Below are positions 1 to 6,412 of a stretch of DNA of 7,676 nt, one piece after another. The DNA comes from DAONLM01 sp035406685 (GTDB lineage Bacteria; Spirochaetota; GWE2-31-10; MWDO01), in contig DAONLM010000148.1 in assembly GCA_035406685.1 (NCBI GenBank), positions 1 through 7,676 on the forward strand. Reading direction: 5' to 3'. Numbering within the stretch: the first letter of the stretch is position 1; every line of letters starts with the position of its first letter. The notes below the pieces were generated by a model that searched no databases, had not been told where the DNA came from, and was given only the letters and a program-made list of their open reading frames with translations. Made by a program: the position numbers and the translations under genes.

Positions 1-370
1 AAGAATAAAGTGGTTATAAGAAAAAATATTAAAATTATAGGTGGAAGTTGTGTTATAAGGAGATGATAATTTTATTTATAGACGATAAAGCAAGATATGT
101 CCTATATGCAAAGTTTGTTAAATTAGATAGTCTTGAAAATCATATAATAGCCCTGAAAGAACTTATTTTAACATACGGATATCCAATTTCTACGATAATG
201 ACTCAAATATAATTACTAATCACCTTAATAAGATCAAAACTCTATCAATAGCAGGGAAGAAGGATTTAAAGATCGCAAAGATGTTTTTAGAGGTGTCAAA
301 AAAAATCAAATTAAAGAATATAAAATGCATTCGCAATAAGAACCGCAAGAAAAGTATCAATGTATTATAA
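1..370 (+). pseudogene. Decayed DDE (rve) transposase fragment, frameshifted
   Basis: This is the remnant of an insertion-sequence transposase with an integrase-type (rve, RNase H fold) catalytic core, probably of the ISNCY or IS481-like kind. Reading from base 63, the frame gives FIDDKARYVLYAKFV, then an ALKELILTYGYPIS stretch, and stops at 210-212. A shift near base 191 into another frame continues YDNDSNIITNHLNKI and runs to a stop at 368-370. In the family the pattern is an (I)DD-A-(S/T)R segment, then YG-P, then Y-(V)DN-S-I-F carrying the second catalytic Asp, which is just the order seen across the two frames. Before base 63 only short open pieces occur, with a GGSC in another frame that could be the degraded first-Asp region (DGS). 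The gene would begin left of the window. The protein is broken and surely inactive. The family placement comes from motif memory, not a search. Confidence 0.6.
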
Positions 371-439
371 AATTTATTAAAAATTTTAGCAAATTAGAAT
401 AAAGTGATGACAAAAATATAAACACTCTCTTTAAATTTA

Positions 440-477
440 TTTTTTTATAAAAAAAATCAAATCATTTTTGCAAAAAT
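440..477 (-). terminator. AT-rich palindromes downstream of bactofilin; possible weak terminator
   Basis: Two perfect palindromes sit just past the bactofilin stop: ATTTTTGCAAAAAT at 464-477 and a T7-AT-A7 type palindrome at 440-455. In the direction of bactofilin transcription the first is followed by a T-rich run. They could end the M23-bactofilin transcript, but the stems are nearly all A/T and have no loop, so as an intrinsic terminator this is weak. Nothing else is recognisable between 371 and 496. Confidence 0.25.
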
Positions 478-496
478 AAAAAAAAGATTGTGATTA

Positions 497-895
497 TTAT
501 ATATTATTTTTTTCTTTTCTTTTTGTCTCTGCTAATTCTTTCATATCATCTTTATTAAGAACCCGGCATTCACCCGCAAATATTACCCCATCATCCATAT
601 TTATAGAACAAGAATATATATTTCCTATTATTTCCGCTGTTTTTAAAACAACTATATTCTCTTCTGCAAAGATATCCCCTTTTACTACACCACCAACTAT
701 TATATTCTTAGCAATAATGGTAGCCTCTACCTTGCCTGTTTTGCCAATGTATACTTTGCTTTGAGAATTTATCTTCCCATAAAAGTAACCATCTATTCTT
801 AATGTTCCTTTAAGGTTAAATTCACCCTTAATAGAGTCACCAGTTCCTATTATGGAATTTATAGAGAAATCAGAATAAGGAATTTTTTTCTGCAT
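497..895 (-). CDS. Bactofilin (polymer-forming cytoskeletal protein)
   Basis: A 132-residue bactofilin (DUF583/CcmA family), a cytoskeletal protein that self-assembles without nucleotide into filaments on the inner membrane face and recruits wall enzymes. The core spans about residues 13-115: it opens with SIIGTGDSIKGEF and GTLRIDGYFYGKI, both typical of the family, and continues with regularly spaced Gly/Val/Ile (VYIGKTGKV, IIVGGVVKGDI, AEIIGNIYS) that form the right-handed beta-helix rungs. Short polar tails flank it; the C-terminal tail is charged (KELAETKRKEKNN). Length is normal. The start is supported by an AAAAGGTG ribosome site upstream on the minus strand. It lies 29 bases after the M23 peptidase gene and is very likely cotranscribed. 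Bactofilin-M23 pairs are known from Helicobacter (CcmA with Csd peptidases) and others, where they set cell curvature or width. Its role here is inferred from that context. Confidence 0.93.
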   Translation of the reverse strand: MQKKIPYSDFSINSIIGTGDSIKGEFNLKGTLRIDGYFYGKINSQSKVYIGKTGKVEATIIAKNIIVGGVVKGDIFAEENIVVLKTAEIIGNIYSCSINMDDGVIFAGECRVLNKDDMKELAETKRKEKNNI

Positions 896-924
896 TAGAA
901 TTACACCTTTTTAGACTATGAAAG

Positions 925-1923
925 TTAATTATTAATAAATTGCCATGGATCTAATAAGTTATTACCAAGTCTTACTTCATAATGAACATGTGTTCCTGTC
1001 GACATACCCGTACTACCCATATAACCAATTATTTGCCCCTTTCTTACTTTATCGCCGGGTCTTACTATTGGCTGACTCCTTAAATGAGCATACAAAGTAG
1101 AAAAGCCTTTTGTATGCTGTATTTTTAAATACCAACCATATCCACCACCATCATAATCTACCTTATCAACAATTCCGGGAGCTGTTGCAACAATAGGAGT
1201 TCCTGGCTGATATGCAAGGTCTATTCCAGTATGCATGTCGAGAACCTTATAGATTGGATGTATTCTAAAACCAAAAGTAGATGTCACGGAATAAAATCCT
1301 AATACTGGAGAGCCATAAGGCATATCTTTTAAAATTCTGTTATAATTATCTACCATCTTATTTATTTCATTAAAAGCCTGTATTGAATATTGATAATCAT
1401 CTAATAATTTTTTAACCTCTATCTTTTCCTGCTCAAATTCTGTTAAAGATGTAGTATCCACAATATTAGAAATGCCACCTTTACCCTGATCACTGTCTTT
1501 AATAATACTCGAATCAATTTTTGTAAGTAAAAGATTCAATTTCCCTTTTAGAATTCTATGATTATCAAGAATGTCATTTATTAATTCTTCATATTCTCTT
1601 GCTCTATTTTCATTTAACATGGTTTTTAGACTTAAATTGTTATAATCAATTGACTTTTTAAAATTTGCAATGGTAAGAAATGAAATTATTCCTAAAGTAG
1701 AAAAAAGAAAAAAGAAAAATAGAAAAAGAATAAATACATTTACTCTAAAATTAAATACCTTTTTTTCAGAATGTGGGATTAACATTACAGTGACTTTTTG
1801 ATTTCCTGCATTAAGAAAAAAATTTATAATAGATAAAAAGAATCTCTTTATAATAGAAAATAAGTTTACAAACCAGACAAATAAAGATTTTTCTATCTTT
1901 TTAAAATTATTAATTTTATTCAT
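925..1923 (-). CDS. Membrane-anchored M23 (LytM-type) peptidoglycan endopeptidase
   Basis: A 332-residue zinc metallopeptidase predicted to cut peptide cross-bridges in peptidoglycan. Residues 1-61 are cytoplasmic with a hydrophobic patch, 62-86 form one strong membrane segment (VFILFLFFFFLFSTLGIISFL), about 90-200 are a helical, probably coiled-coil periplasmic stalk, and 205-332 are the M23 domain. The zinc and catalytic residues are present: H231 and D235 (HTGID), H280 (LYAHL), and H312/H314 (THVHYEV), so it should be active. Glycine-rich turns GGGYGWYLKIQH are standard for the family. The long N-terminus before the membrane segment could touch bactofilin inside the cell. The start is supported by GGGTGGG 9 bases before the ATG and a promoter at 1953-1981. 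It is the first gene of a two-gene operon with the bactofilin. What it cleaves exactly cannot be told from sequence. Confidence 0.93.
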   Translation of the reverse strand: MNKINNFKKIEKSLFVWFVNLFSIIKRFFLSIINFFLNAGNQKVTVMLIPHSEKKVFNFRVNVFILFLFFFFLFSTLGIISFLTIANFKKSIDYNNLSLKTMLNENRAREYEELINDILDNHRILKGKLNLLLTKIDSSIIKDSDQGKGGISNIVDTTSLTEFEQEKIEVKKLLDDYQYSIQAFNEINKMVDNYNRILKDMPYGSPVLGFYSVTSTFGFRIHPIYKVLDMHTGIDLAYQPGTPIVATAPGIVDKVDYDGGGYGWYLKIQHTKGFSTLYAHLRSQPIVRPGDKVRKGQIIGYMGSTGMSTGTHVHYEVRLGNNLLDPWQFINN

Positions 1924-1952
1924 AACCCAATTCCCACCCTATTTTTTTACTT

Positions 1953-1981
1953 ACTTTATCATAGAATTTATATTAAGTCAA
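1953..1981 (-). promoter_or_regulatory. Sigma70-type promoter for the M23-bactofilin operon
   Basis: On the minus strand a -35 TTGACT (1976-1981) is separated by 17 bases from a -10 TAAAGT (1953-1958), matching consensus at 5 of 6 and 4 of 6 positions. It would start a transcript about 22 bases before the M23 ATG, with the ribosome site inside that leader. In so AT-rich a background chance -10 boxes are common, so the TTGACT and the spacing carry the weight. Confidence 0.5.
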
Positions 1982-2088
1982 ATTTTTTTATTATATATAA
2001 AATTTTTTTTATATTTTTTTCAATATAAGCCACTCACTTTGTAAGATATCCCCTGTTACTTAACTTTTTAAAATATTAAGATAAAAAC

Positions 2089-2117
2089 TTGCCAAAAATA
2101 TCTATTTATTTTATTAT
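2089..2117 (+). promoter_or_regulatory. Sigma70-type promoter for the TauE-like/KamA operon
   Basis: TTGCCA (2089-2094), a 17-base spacer and TATTAT (2112-2117) match the -35 and -10 consensus at 5 of 6 positions each. Transcription would begin near 2124, giving a leader of about 54 bases before the ATG at 2178. It is back to back with the M23 promoter in the 254-base gap 1924-2177. No clear operator is visible in that gap, which is otherwise long A/T runs. Confidence 0.55.
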
Positions 2118-2177
2118 ACTTATCGGTGTTAGATTCTATAAATTATATCTTATTTTTTAAAAATAGAGAGGTTTTAA

Positions 2178-2540
2178 ATGCAAGAGATATTAATATGCAT
2201 TTTAATTGGAATTATGGCTGGCATATTTTCTGGAATGTTTGGATTAGGCGGAGGCATAATTTTAATCCCTGCTTTTGTATTTTTATTGGGATTCTCACAA
2301 AAAATGGCACAGGGAACAACTCTTGCCTTAATGGTACCCCCAATTGGTTTACTTGGAGCAATTGCATATTATAAAGCTGGATATGTAAATTTAAAAGTTG
2401 CCGCTATTGTATGCATAGCATTTTTTTTAAGTTCATTAATCGGAGCAAAATTGAGTATTATGCTACCAGTTGATATATTAAAAAAGGTATTTGCTATTGT
2501 TCTTATTTTAGTTGCAATTAAAATAATATTTACAAAATGA
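2178..2540 (+). CDS. Half-length TauE/SafE-family membrane transporter
   Basis: A 120-residue hydrophobic protein matching one half of the TauE/SafE (DUF81) family, whose full members are usually 240-280 residues, export sulfite, sulfoacetate or related anions, and contain an internal repeat. The family signature AGIFSGMFGLGGGIILIP is at residues 14-31 and the QGTTLALMVPP segment at 45-55. About four membrane segments are seen (roughly 3-37 broken by the glycine motif, 48-65, 72-93, 100-118). Single-repeat proteins of this size exist and probably dimerise to make a full transporter. The reading frame ends cleanly, so I see no sign that it is a broken full-length gene. AGAGAGG (2165-2171) lies 6 bases before the ATG. 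Its TGA overlaps the ATG of the KamA-type gene (ATGA), implying coupled translation. The substrate is unknown. Confidence 0.85.
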   Translation: MQEILICILIGIMAGIFSGMFGLGGGIILIPAFVFLLGFSQKMAQGTTLALMVPPIGLLGAIAYYKAGYVNLKVAAIVCIAFFLSSLIGAKLSIMLPVDILKKVFAIVLILVAIKIIFTK

Positions 2541-3640
2541 AAAAATTAGAATTTCCAGAATATTATTATTCAAATATAAAACAAATCTCCCAAGATCATA
2601 AAAAGTGGAATGACTATAAATGGCAATTAAAAAATTCTTATACATCAGTATTACAGTTAAAGAATATTCTAAAAGATATAGACTCAATAGAAGTAGAAAA
2701 AAAGTATAATTTTTTGATAACGCCCTACTTTCTATCTCTAATAGATTTTGATAATCCTTCTGATCCATTAAGAAGACAGGTTTTCCCTAATATTTCAGAA
2801 TTAGAAATAGATAGTAATTTAAAAGAGGATCCATTTCTTGAAAAGAGTAGTATGCCAGTTAAAAATGTAATCAAAAAGTATCCAGATAGAGTCGTTATAA
2901 TAATGACCAATAGATGCGCCTCATTCTGTAGATATTGCACAAGAAAATGGAATTGGCAAGATCCTTTTACGATTTCTTTTAAAGAAATTGACGAAATACA
3001 CAGATATTTAGAAAAAGAGAAGAATATAAGAGAGATAATACTTTCTGGTGGAGATCCTTTTATAATATCAAAAAGAATACTGGGATATGCTCTTGAGAAG
3101 TTCAGTAAAATCAAGCATCTTGAAGTAATCAGAATTGCAACAAGAACACTCTCATTTTTGCCACAGATAGTAGATAAAGAGATGACAAATCTTTTGAAAA
3201 GATATAAACCAATATGGATAATAACACATTTTAATCATCCCTCTGAAATAACTCCTTTAACAGAAGAGGCTGTTGAAAAATTGCTTGATGCAGGGGTGGC
3301 ATTTGCAAATCAGAGTGTTCTTTTAAAAGGGATAAATGATAATGTTGAAACAATGAAATTACTTTTAAACAGATTGGAATATTTAAGAATTAAACCATAC
3401 TATTTATTTCAATGCGATCTTATAAGCGGCACAAAACATTTTAGGACAAAGATTGAAGATGGGTTAAATATTTTAAAAAAATTAATAAACAGTACTGGTG
3501 GGCTTTGCATTCCACATTTTATAGTTGATGTACCGGGAGCAGGCAAAATCCCTATACTCCCAGAATATATTATAGAAAAAAATGATAAAGAGATATTTAT
3601 AAAAATAGAAGATAGAATAGTTAGTTATCCGCTTGTTTAA
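2537..3640 (+). CDS. KamA-family radical SAM lysine 2,3-aminomutase-like protein
   Basis: A 367-residue radical SAM/PLP enzyme. Lysine 2,3-aminomutases move the alpha-amino group of lysine to carbon 3, making beta-lysine (free, or for EF-P modification in the EpmB branch). The 4Fe-4S cluster cysteines are C127, C131 and C134 in NRCASFCRYCTRKW (CxxxCxxC). SGGDP at 170-174 is the SAM-binding glycine motif. DVPGAGK places the PLP-binding lysine at K337. The two aspartates that hold the lysine side chain in clostridial KamA correspond to D294 (FQCDLISG) and D331 (VDVPG); glutamate-specific relatives change these, so lysine or a lysyl group is the likely substrate. The PLP loop is GAG rather than GGGG, and the C-terminal zinc/oligomer extension of about 416-residue KamA is missing, so length is nearer EpmB (about 340). 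Free lysine versus EF-P cannot be settled here, since no epmA or efp is near. It follows the TauE-like gene with an ATGA overlap. Confidence 0.9.
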   Translation: MKKLEFPEYYYSNIKQISQDHKKWNDYKWQLKNSYTSVLQLKNILKDIDSIEVEKKYNFLITPYFLSLIDFDNPSDPLRRQVFPNISELEIDSNLKEDPFLEKSSMPVKNVIKKYPDRVVIIMTNRCASFCRYCTRKWNWQDPFTISFKEIDEIHRYLEKEKNIREIILSGGDPFIISKRILGYALEKFSKIKHLEVIRIATRTLSFLPQIVDKEMTNLLKRYKPIWIITHFNHPSEITPLTEEAVEKLLDAGVAFANQSVLLKGINDNVETMKLLLNRLEYLRIKPYYLFQCDLISGTKHFRTKIEDGLNILKKLINSTGGLCIPHFIVDVPGAGKIPILPEYIIEKNDKEIFIKIEDRIVSYPLV

Positions 3641-3965
3641 TTTTTTAGGGGGATATCTGAATAGATAATAAAGGGCTTTTTTTAAAAAAATTCATCTATA
3701 ATATTATTGCTCCAGAAACATTTTTTTATCCATGTAAAGAATCGCTAGTTATATATACCCTTATTATCCCAAAAAATATAAAAATAGAAATAATTAAAAG
3801 ATACTAACAAAATTTTAATTTGTAAGTTATCCTGCATCTATATGAAAATTAGTTTCACATTATGATAAGGATAAGTCTGTCTGTTCCTCTTTTAATCATA
3901 AAAAAATTTATAGGTCTGTCCCTCACTTTAATTTTTTTTTCAAAAAAACTAAATTTTTTTAAAAA
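3641..3965 (+). other. Gene-free AT-rich stretch after the KamA-type gene
   Basis: I find no credible coding region on either strand; the only ATG-led frames are a few codons long. It holds a T7A7 palindrome at 3677-3690 within a loose ATAGAT/ATCTAT inverted repeat (3661-3666 and 3694-3699), which might slow RNA polymerase after the operon but is not a convincing terminator. Near the right end are two GTCTGTC repeats listed separately. The stretch ends at the 45-base element in front of the first RHH-like gene. Confidence 0.5.
3875..3932 (+). repeat. Two imperfect GTCTGTC-CCTC-TTTAAT direct repeats
   Basis: GTCTGTCTGTTCCTCTTTTAA (first 20 bases from 3875) and GTCTGTCCCTCACTTTAAT (3914-3932) share a GTCTGTC, CCTC, TTTAAT order and start 39 bases apart. 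They stand out because they are the only G/C-bearing patterned words in the AT-rich gap. They could be worn ends of a small mobile element or a regulatory site of the RHH-like gene. I cannot decide between these. Confidence 0.35.
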
Positions 3966-4010
3966 CTTGTAAAGGATTTTCTCAAAAATTTTGTGATTAA
4001 TATATAGAAA
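3966..4010 (+). promoter_or_regulatory. 45-base conserved upstream element, copy 1 (probable promoter/operator)
   Basis: This block is identical at 43 of 45 positions to 7295-7339; the differences are at the 18th base (C here, T there) and 24th base (T here, A there). It begins CTTGTAAAGGATTTTCT and ends TTGTGATTAATATATAGAAA. Both copies lie on the coding strand ahead of RHH-like genes. The TATATA at 4001-4006 is a possible -10, though no good -35 stands 16-18 bases before it, so a regulator or an unusual sigma factor may help. A start near 4013 would leave a short leader with AGGAGG (4022-4027). Other readings are an RHH-protein binding site or a centromere-like site. Confidence 0.6.
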
Positions 4011-4034
4011 TATTTTTTTACAGGAGGATTAAAT

Positions 4035-4538
4035 ATGAAGGAATTTGATTTTGTATTGAATAAATCTCTATTCGATAAAATTAAATATTTGAAAGAAAAG
4101 AAAAATAAAGATCTTTCAGCCATTGTGCGAGAAATAATTTTATTGATGATACCGGTATTAAGGGAAAAACACCTTTATGAAAAAAGGCGTGAAAAGGATT
4201 ACAAATTTATAAATGCTACTGAGAAAATAAGGGTGTTTTTGCCAGAAGAGGTGTATAATGAATTGAAACTTGTGCATGACCAGTTAAACTCATTTAGTAT
4301 TGCCATTCTTATTAGAGAGTTGTTTGAAGTATATTTTGCTGGCATTGAAATTTATGGGGAAGAGAAATTTATGAAGATGATACAAAAACTAAAAAATGAG
4401 ATAGAGGGGTTAAAGATAAAAAAGGCTTGTGTGGTGAAGGAAAGAGGACGAGATATCCCATGCTCAATGGAGGCTAACGACTACTTTTTACTCAAATTTA
4501 ACTTAAATTTTTGCCTGACAGAGATAAAATTCTTATAA
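4035..4538 (+). CDS. Tandem ribbon-helix-helix-like putative DNA-binding protein
   Basis: A 167-residue protein I cannot assign to a named family. It has two copies of a strand-helix-helix pattern like MetJ/Arc/CopG repressors: residues 4-42 (FDFVLNKSLFDKIKYL, then LSAIVREIILLMI) and 65-101 (IRVFLPEEVYNELKLV, then FSIAILIRELFEVYF). In each a short beta strand is followed by a helix, a Ser-capped turn and a second helix with an aligned Arg-Glu pair (R32-E33, R94-E95). One chain with two such units could act as a built-in dimer. Residues 105-130 look helical and charged. From about 131 the tail (ACVVKERGRDIPCSMEAN) looks unlike the rest and may be read-through into altered DNA. The start is firm: AGGAGG lies 7 bases before the ATG. 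The gene uses more G (TTG, GTG, AGG) than its neighbours, which could hint at transfer. It shares architecture and upstream element with the gene at 7406. Confidence 0.7.
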   Translation: MKEFDFVLNKSLFDKIKYLKEKKNKDLSAIVREIILLMIPVLREKHLYEKRREKDYKFINATEKIRVFLPEEVYNELKLVHDQLNSFSIAILIRELFEVYFAGIEIYGEEKFMKMIQKLKNEIEGLKIKKACVVKERGRDIPCSMEANDYFLLKFNLNFCLTEIKFL

Positions 4539-4668
4539 AATTAATGAAATGTCTAAAATTTGGTCATTCTATCTTTATTACTCAAAACTTACCCTTAGGC
4601 TAATTCTATCTTTTCATCTGCCTAAAAATAAAATCGTACCCGAATAAATAAATTTATTAAGAATTTTA

Positions 4669-4695
4669 TTTACTATTTATTTTTTTTTTGATAAT
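4669..4695 (+). promoter_or_regulatory. Possible promoter giving a leaderless SH3-like gene transcript
   Basis: GATAAT (4690-4695) matches the -10 consensus at 5 of 6 positions, with a poor -35 TTTACT (4669-4674) at a short 15-base spacing. The ATG at 4704 lies only 8 bases past the -10, so a transcript would begin at or just before the start codon. No Shine-Dalgarno sequence is present in the T-rich DNA ahead. Chance matches are frequent in such AT-rich DNA. Confidence 0.3.
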
Positions 4696-4703
4696 ATTAT
4701 TTT

Positions 4704-5402
4704 ATGAAATGTCGCTTAATTATTGCAATTTTACTATCTATATCAATTTATCTTAATTCTATTCCTAAAAAGGATTATTTTTCTGTTGTCTTTATATCGA
4801 ATAATAAAAATCTTGAAATATTTGATAATGTATATAATAAAAATATAATTGCGACAATTCCTGCGGGATTTGAGAATCTTAAAACAACATGGAGAACAAC
4901 AAGAGAAAAAAAAAGATATTATATCGAAATTAAATATGAAGATAAAACAGGATGGGTTGATAGAGCATTTTTAACAAGGGGATTTGATCATATTACTGAA
5001 AAAAATCAAAAAGAAATTGATAAACTATTACTAAATCTAACTGCTTCAATTCAGCAAAAGGATGGTAATAGATTTATTAAATCTTTTTATTCTTTGAAAG
5101 GATTTTCTATTTATCTGAATAATAGATTTTATTATATTGATTATAACGATATTATTGATTCTTTTTATCGATCTCTTTCTGATAAGAATTTTGAATTTTA
5201 TGGTATTCTTGAGAAAATGCTTTTAATTTTTGAAAAAAGATTTGATATTTATTATAATGAAAAAAACGAAGAAATTAATAATATAATAGAACTTAAAAAT
5301 TTTCAGACAATTACTTTAATTTATAAAGAAAAAAAATTAATAATCTGCCTTGAAAAAATAATGGAGAAATTTTATATTACTGGCTTTATTATACTATACT
5401 AA
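4704..5402 (+). CDS. Secreted SH3-like domain protein
   Basis: A 232-residue exported protein of unknown exact role. Residues 1-20 are a signal peptide (KCRLIIAILLSISIYLNSI) with no lipobox cysteine. Residues 26-93 resemble a bacterial SH3 (SH3b) domain: alternating strands, a Y-Y-I-E-I-K-Y core and the closing GWVDRAFLTRG, a typical SH3b ending. Bacterial SH3 domains often bind peptidoglycan or peptides. Residues 106-180 contain a helix followed by SLKGFSIYLNNRFYYIDYNDI, reminiscent of a C-terminal domain found beside SH3 domains in other envelope proteins (pattern SxxGLxIRYxx...). The signal peptide supports this start, but no ribosome site precedes it. Its last bases (TAA at 5400-5402) overlap the converging deacetylase stop. 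Fellow envelope enzymes nearby fit a cell-wall role, which is inference. Confidence 0.72.
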   Translation: MKCRLIIAILLSISIYLNSIPKKDYFSVVFISNNKNLEIFDNVYNKNIIATIPAGFENLKTTWRTTREKKRYYIEIKYEDKTGWVDRAFLTRGFDHITEKNQKEIDKLLLNLTASIQQKDGNRFIKSFYSLKGFSIYLNNRFYYIDYNDIIDSFYRSLSDKNFEFYGILEKMLLIFEKRFDIYYNEKNEEINNIIELKNFQTITLIYKEKKLIICLEKIMEKFYITGFIILY

Positions 5403-6412
5403 TTATTATTAACAGTAATTGTTTCAATATATTCTTTCCCATAATTATCTTCTGCTAAAAGAGAAATATCAAAAGTCCTTGCTTTTACTTTTGTTGCTTT
5501 AAAATATACTCTATTTTCATTTATAATTGGGGTCAGTTTCTTTTTCCCTATCATAAAATAAAAATTTTTAAATCTATTCAATTCTTTTTCATTTTCAAAA
5601 TAGAATGAAATTTCCTTATTTTTATTTAAATAACCCCCATTTTCTGGCTCTGTTTTAATAATAGGAAGTAGTTCATAATCAAGATATTTTTCTATATCTG
5701 GTTCTCCATCAATTACATATCTTCTCAAATATAAAGGATCTGTTTCAAAAACATTTGGACCTTTATTTGTTGTATATACCAATTTATATTTATCTTTTAC
5801 AATATTCATAATTAGTTGATCAAAAATTCCATAAGGATGAGCATAACTTATAGAGATAGAACCTATCTTTTTTTCTGTAATCTTATCTGAATCAATTATC
5901 TCTTTTTTAAGTAAATTATATATTGTATTTTCTTTTTTATTTAAATACGAATGGTAATTAAAGTGATTAGCAGAATGATTACCAAAGGATATCCCCCTCT
6001 TATAAAGTTTTATAAGATTTTTCCAGGATAAAAATTCTTTATTATCAATCATTTCTGGATTTATAAGTATTAATGATTTTATCTTATACTCTTTTAGAAC
6101 TTCAAGAGTTACATTATAACTCTCTTTAAAGCCATCATCAATTGTAATCAATAAATTTAAAGGTGGCAATTTGTAATCATTGTAATAAAAATCAAACAAT
6201 TCCTTTTCAGTGATAATATTAAAACCTTTATTTAAAGCTTTTTCTATATGTCTTTTAAATGTTTTCGTTTTAACAGAATATTTGTTACCCTTTAAATCAA
6301 ATCTATGATAACAAAATATTACAATCTTTGTATTATAATCAAGAGATAAAATATTTATAAAAGGGAAAAATAAAATTATGAAGAAATATGATATTTTTAC
6401 TATTTTTTTCAT
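5399..6412 (-). CDS. Secreted polysaccharide deacetylase (NodB/CE4 family)
   Basis: A 337-residue exported carbohydrate esterase 4 protein, expected to remove N-acetyl groups from peptidoglycan, chitin-like or exopolysaccharide chains using a divalent metal. Residues 1-24 are a signal peptide. The NodB domain covers about 29-240: an early IVIFCYHRF strand typical of PgaB/IcaB-like members, the LITIDDGF motif with catalytic base D92 and metal ligand D93, and the metal-binding GNHSANH with H146 and H150. AHPYG at 191-195 replaces the more common R-x-P-G motif, a form seen in poly-N-acetylglucosamine-type deacetylases. YLRRYVID (228-235) closes the domain. Residues 250-337 look like an extra beta-sandwich (ISFYF, RVYFKAT, FDISLLAEDNYGKEY), perhaps Ig-like and carbohydrate-binding. 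Its ATG overlaps the ParA stop (ATGA) and no ribosome site is evident, so translation is probably coupled. Confidence 0.9.
   Translation of the reverse strand: MKKIVKISYFFIILFFPFINILSLDYNTKIVIFCYHRFDLKGNKYSVKTKTFKRHIEKALNKGFNIITEKELFDFYYNDYKLPPLNLLITIDDGFKESYNVTLEVLKEYKIKSLILINPEMIDNKEFLSWKNLIKLYKRGISFGNHSANHFNYHSYLNKKENTIYNLLKKEIIDSDKITEKKIGSISISYAHPYGIFDQLIMNIVKDKYKLVYTTNKGPNVFETDPLYLRRYVIDGEPDIEKYLDYELLPIIKTEPENGGYLNKNKEISFYFENEKELNRFKNFYFMIGKKKLTPIINENRVYFKATKVKARTFDISLLAEDNYGKEYIETITVNNN

Noticed and set aside
2126..2374. Open frame of 82 codons on the plus strand over the TauE-like gene
   Set aside because: It is an out-of-frame shadow with Trp/Asn/Cys-rich nonsense, while the overlapping frame has a clear TauE motif and ribosome site.
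2178..2540. TauE-like gene as a truncated pseudogene
   Set aside because: The frame has a promoter, ribosome site and clean stop overlapping the next start, and no second TauE half is found in another frame downstream.
2508..3114. Minus-strand open frames of 86 and 129 codons opposite the KamA-type gene
   Set aside because: They lie wholly antisense to a gene with intact catalytic motifs and show no domain or ribosome site.
3941..3960. A7-loop-T7 structure as a terminator before the 45-base element
   Set aside because: The stem is purely A/T, and such runs occur all over the window.
4471..4602. AGGCTAA occurring twice (in GAGGCTAACGAC and in TTAGGCTAATTC) as possible integron attC core sites
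   Set aside because: The copies are direct, not inverted, no paired GTT-type partner or foldable stem joins them, and no integrase is present.
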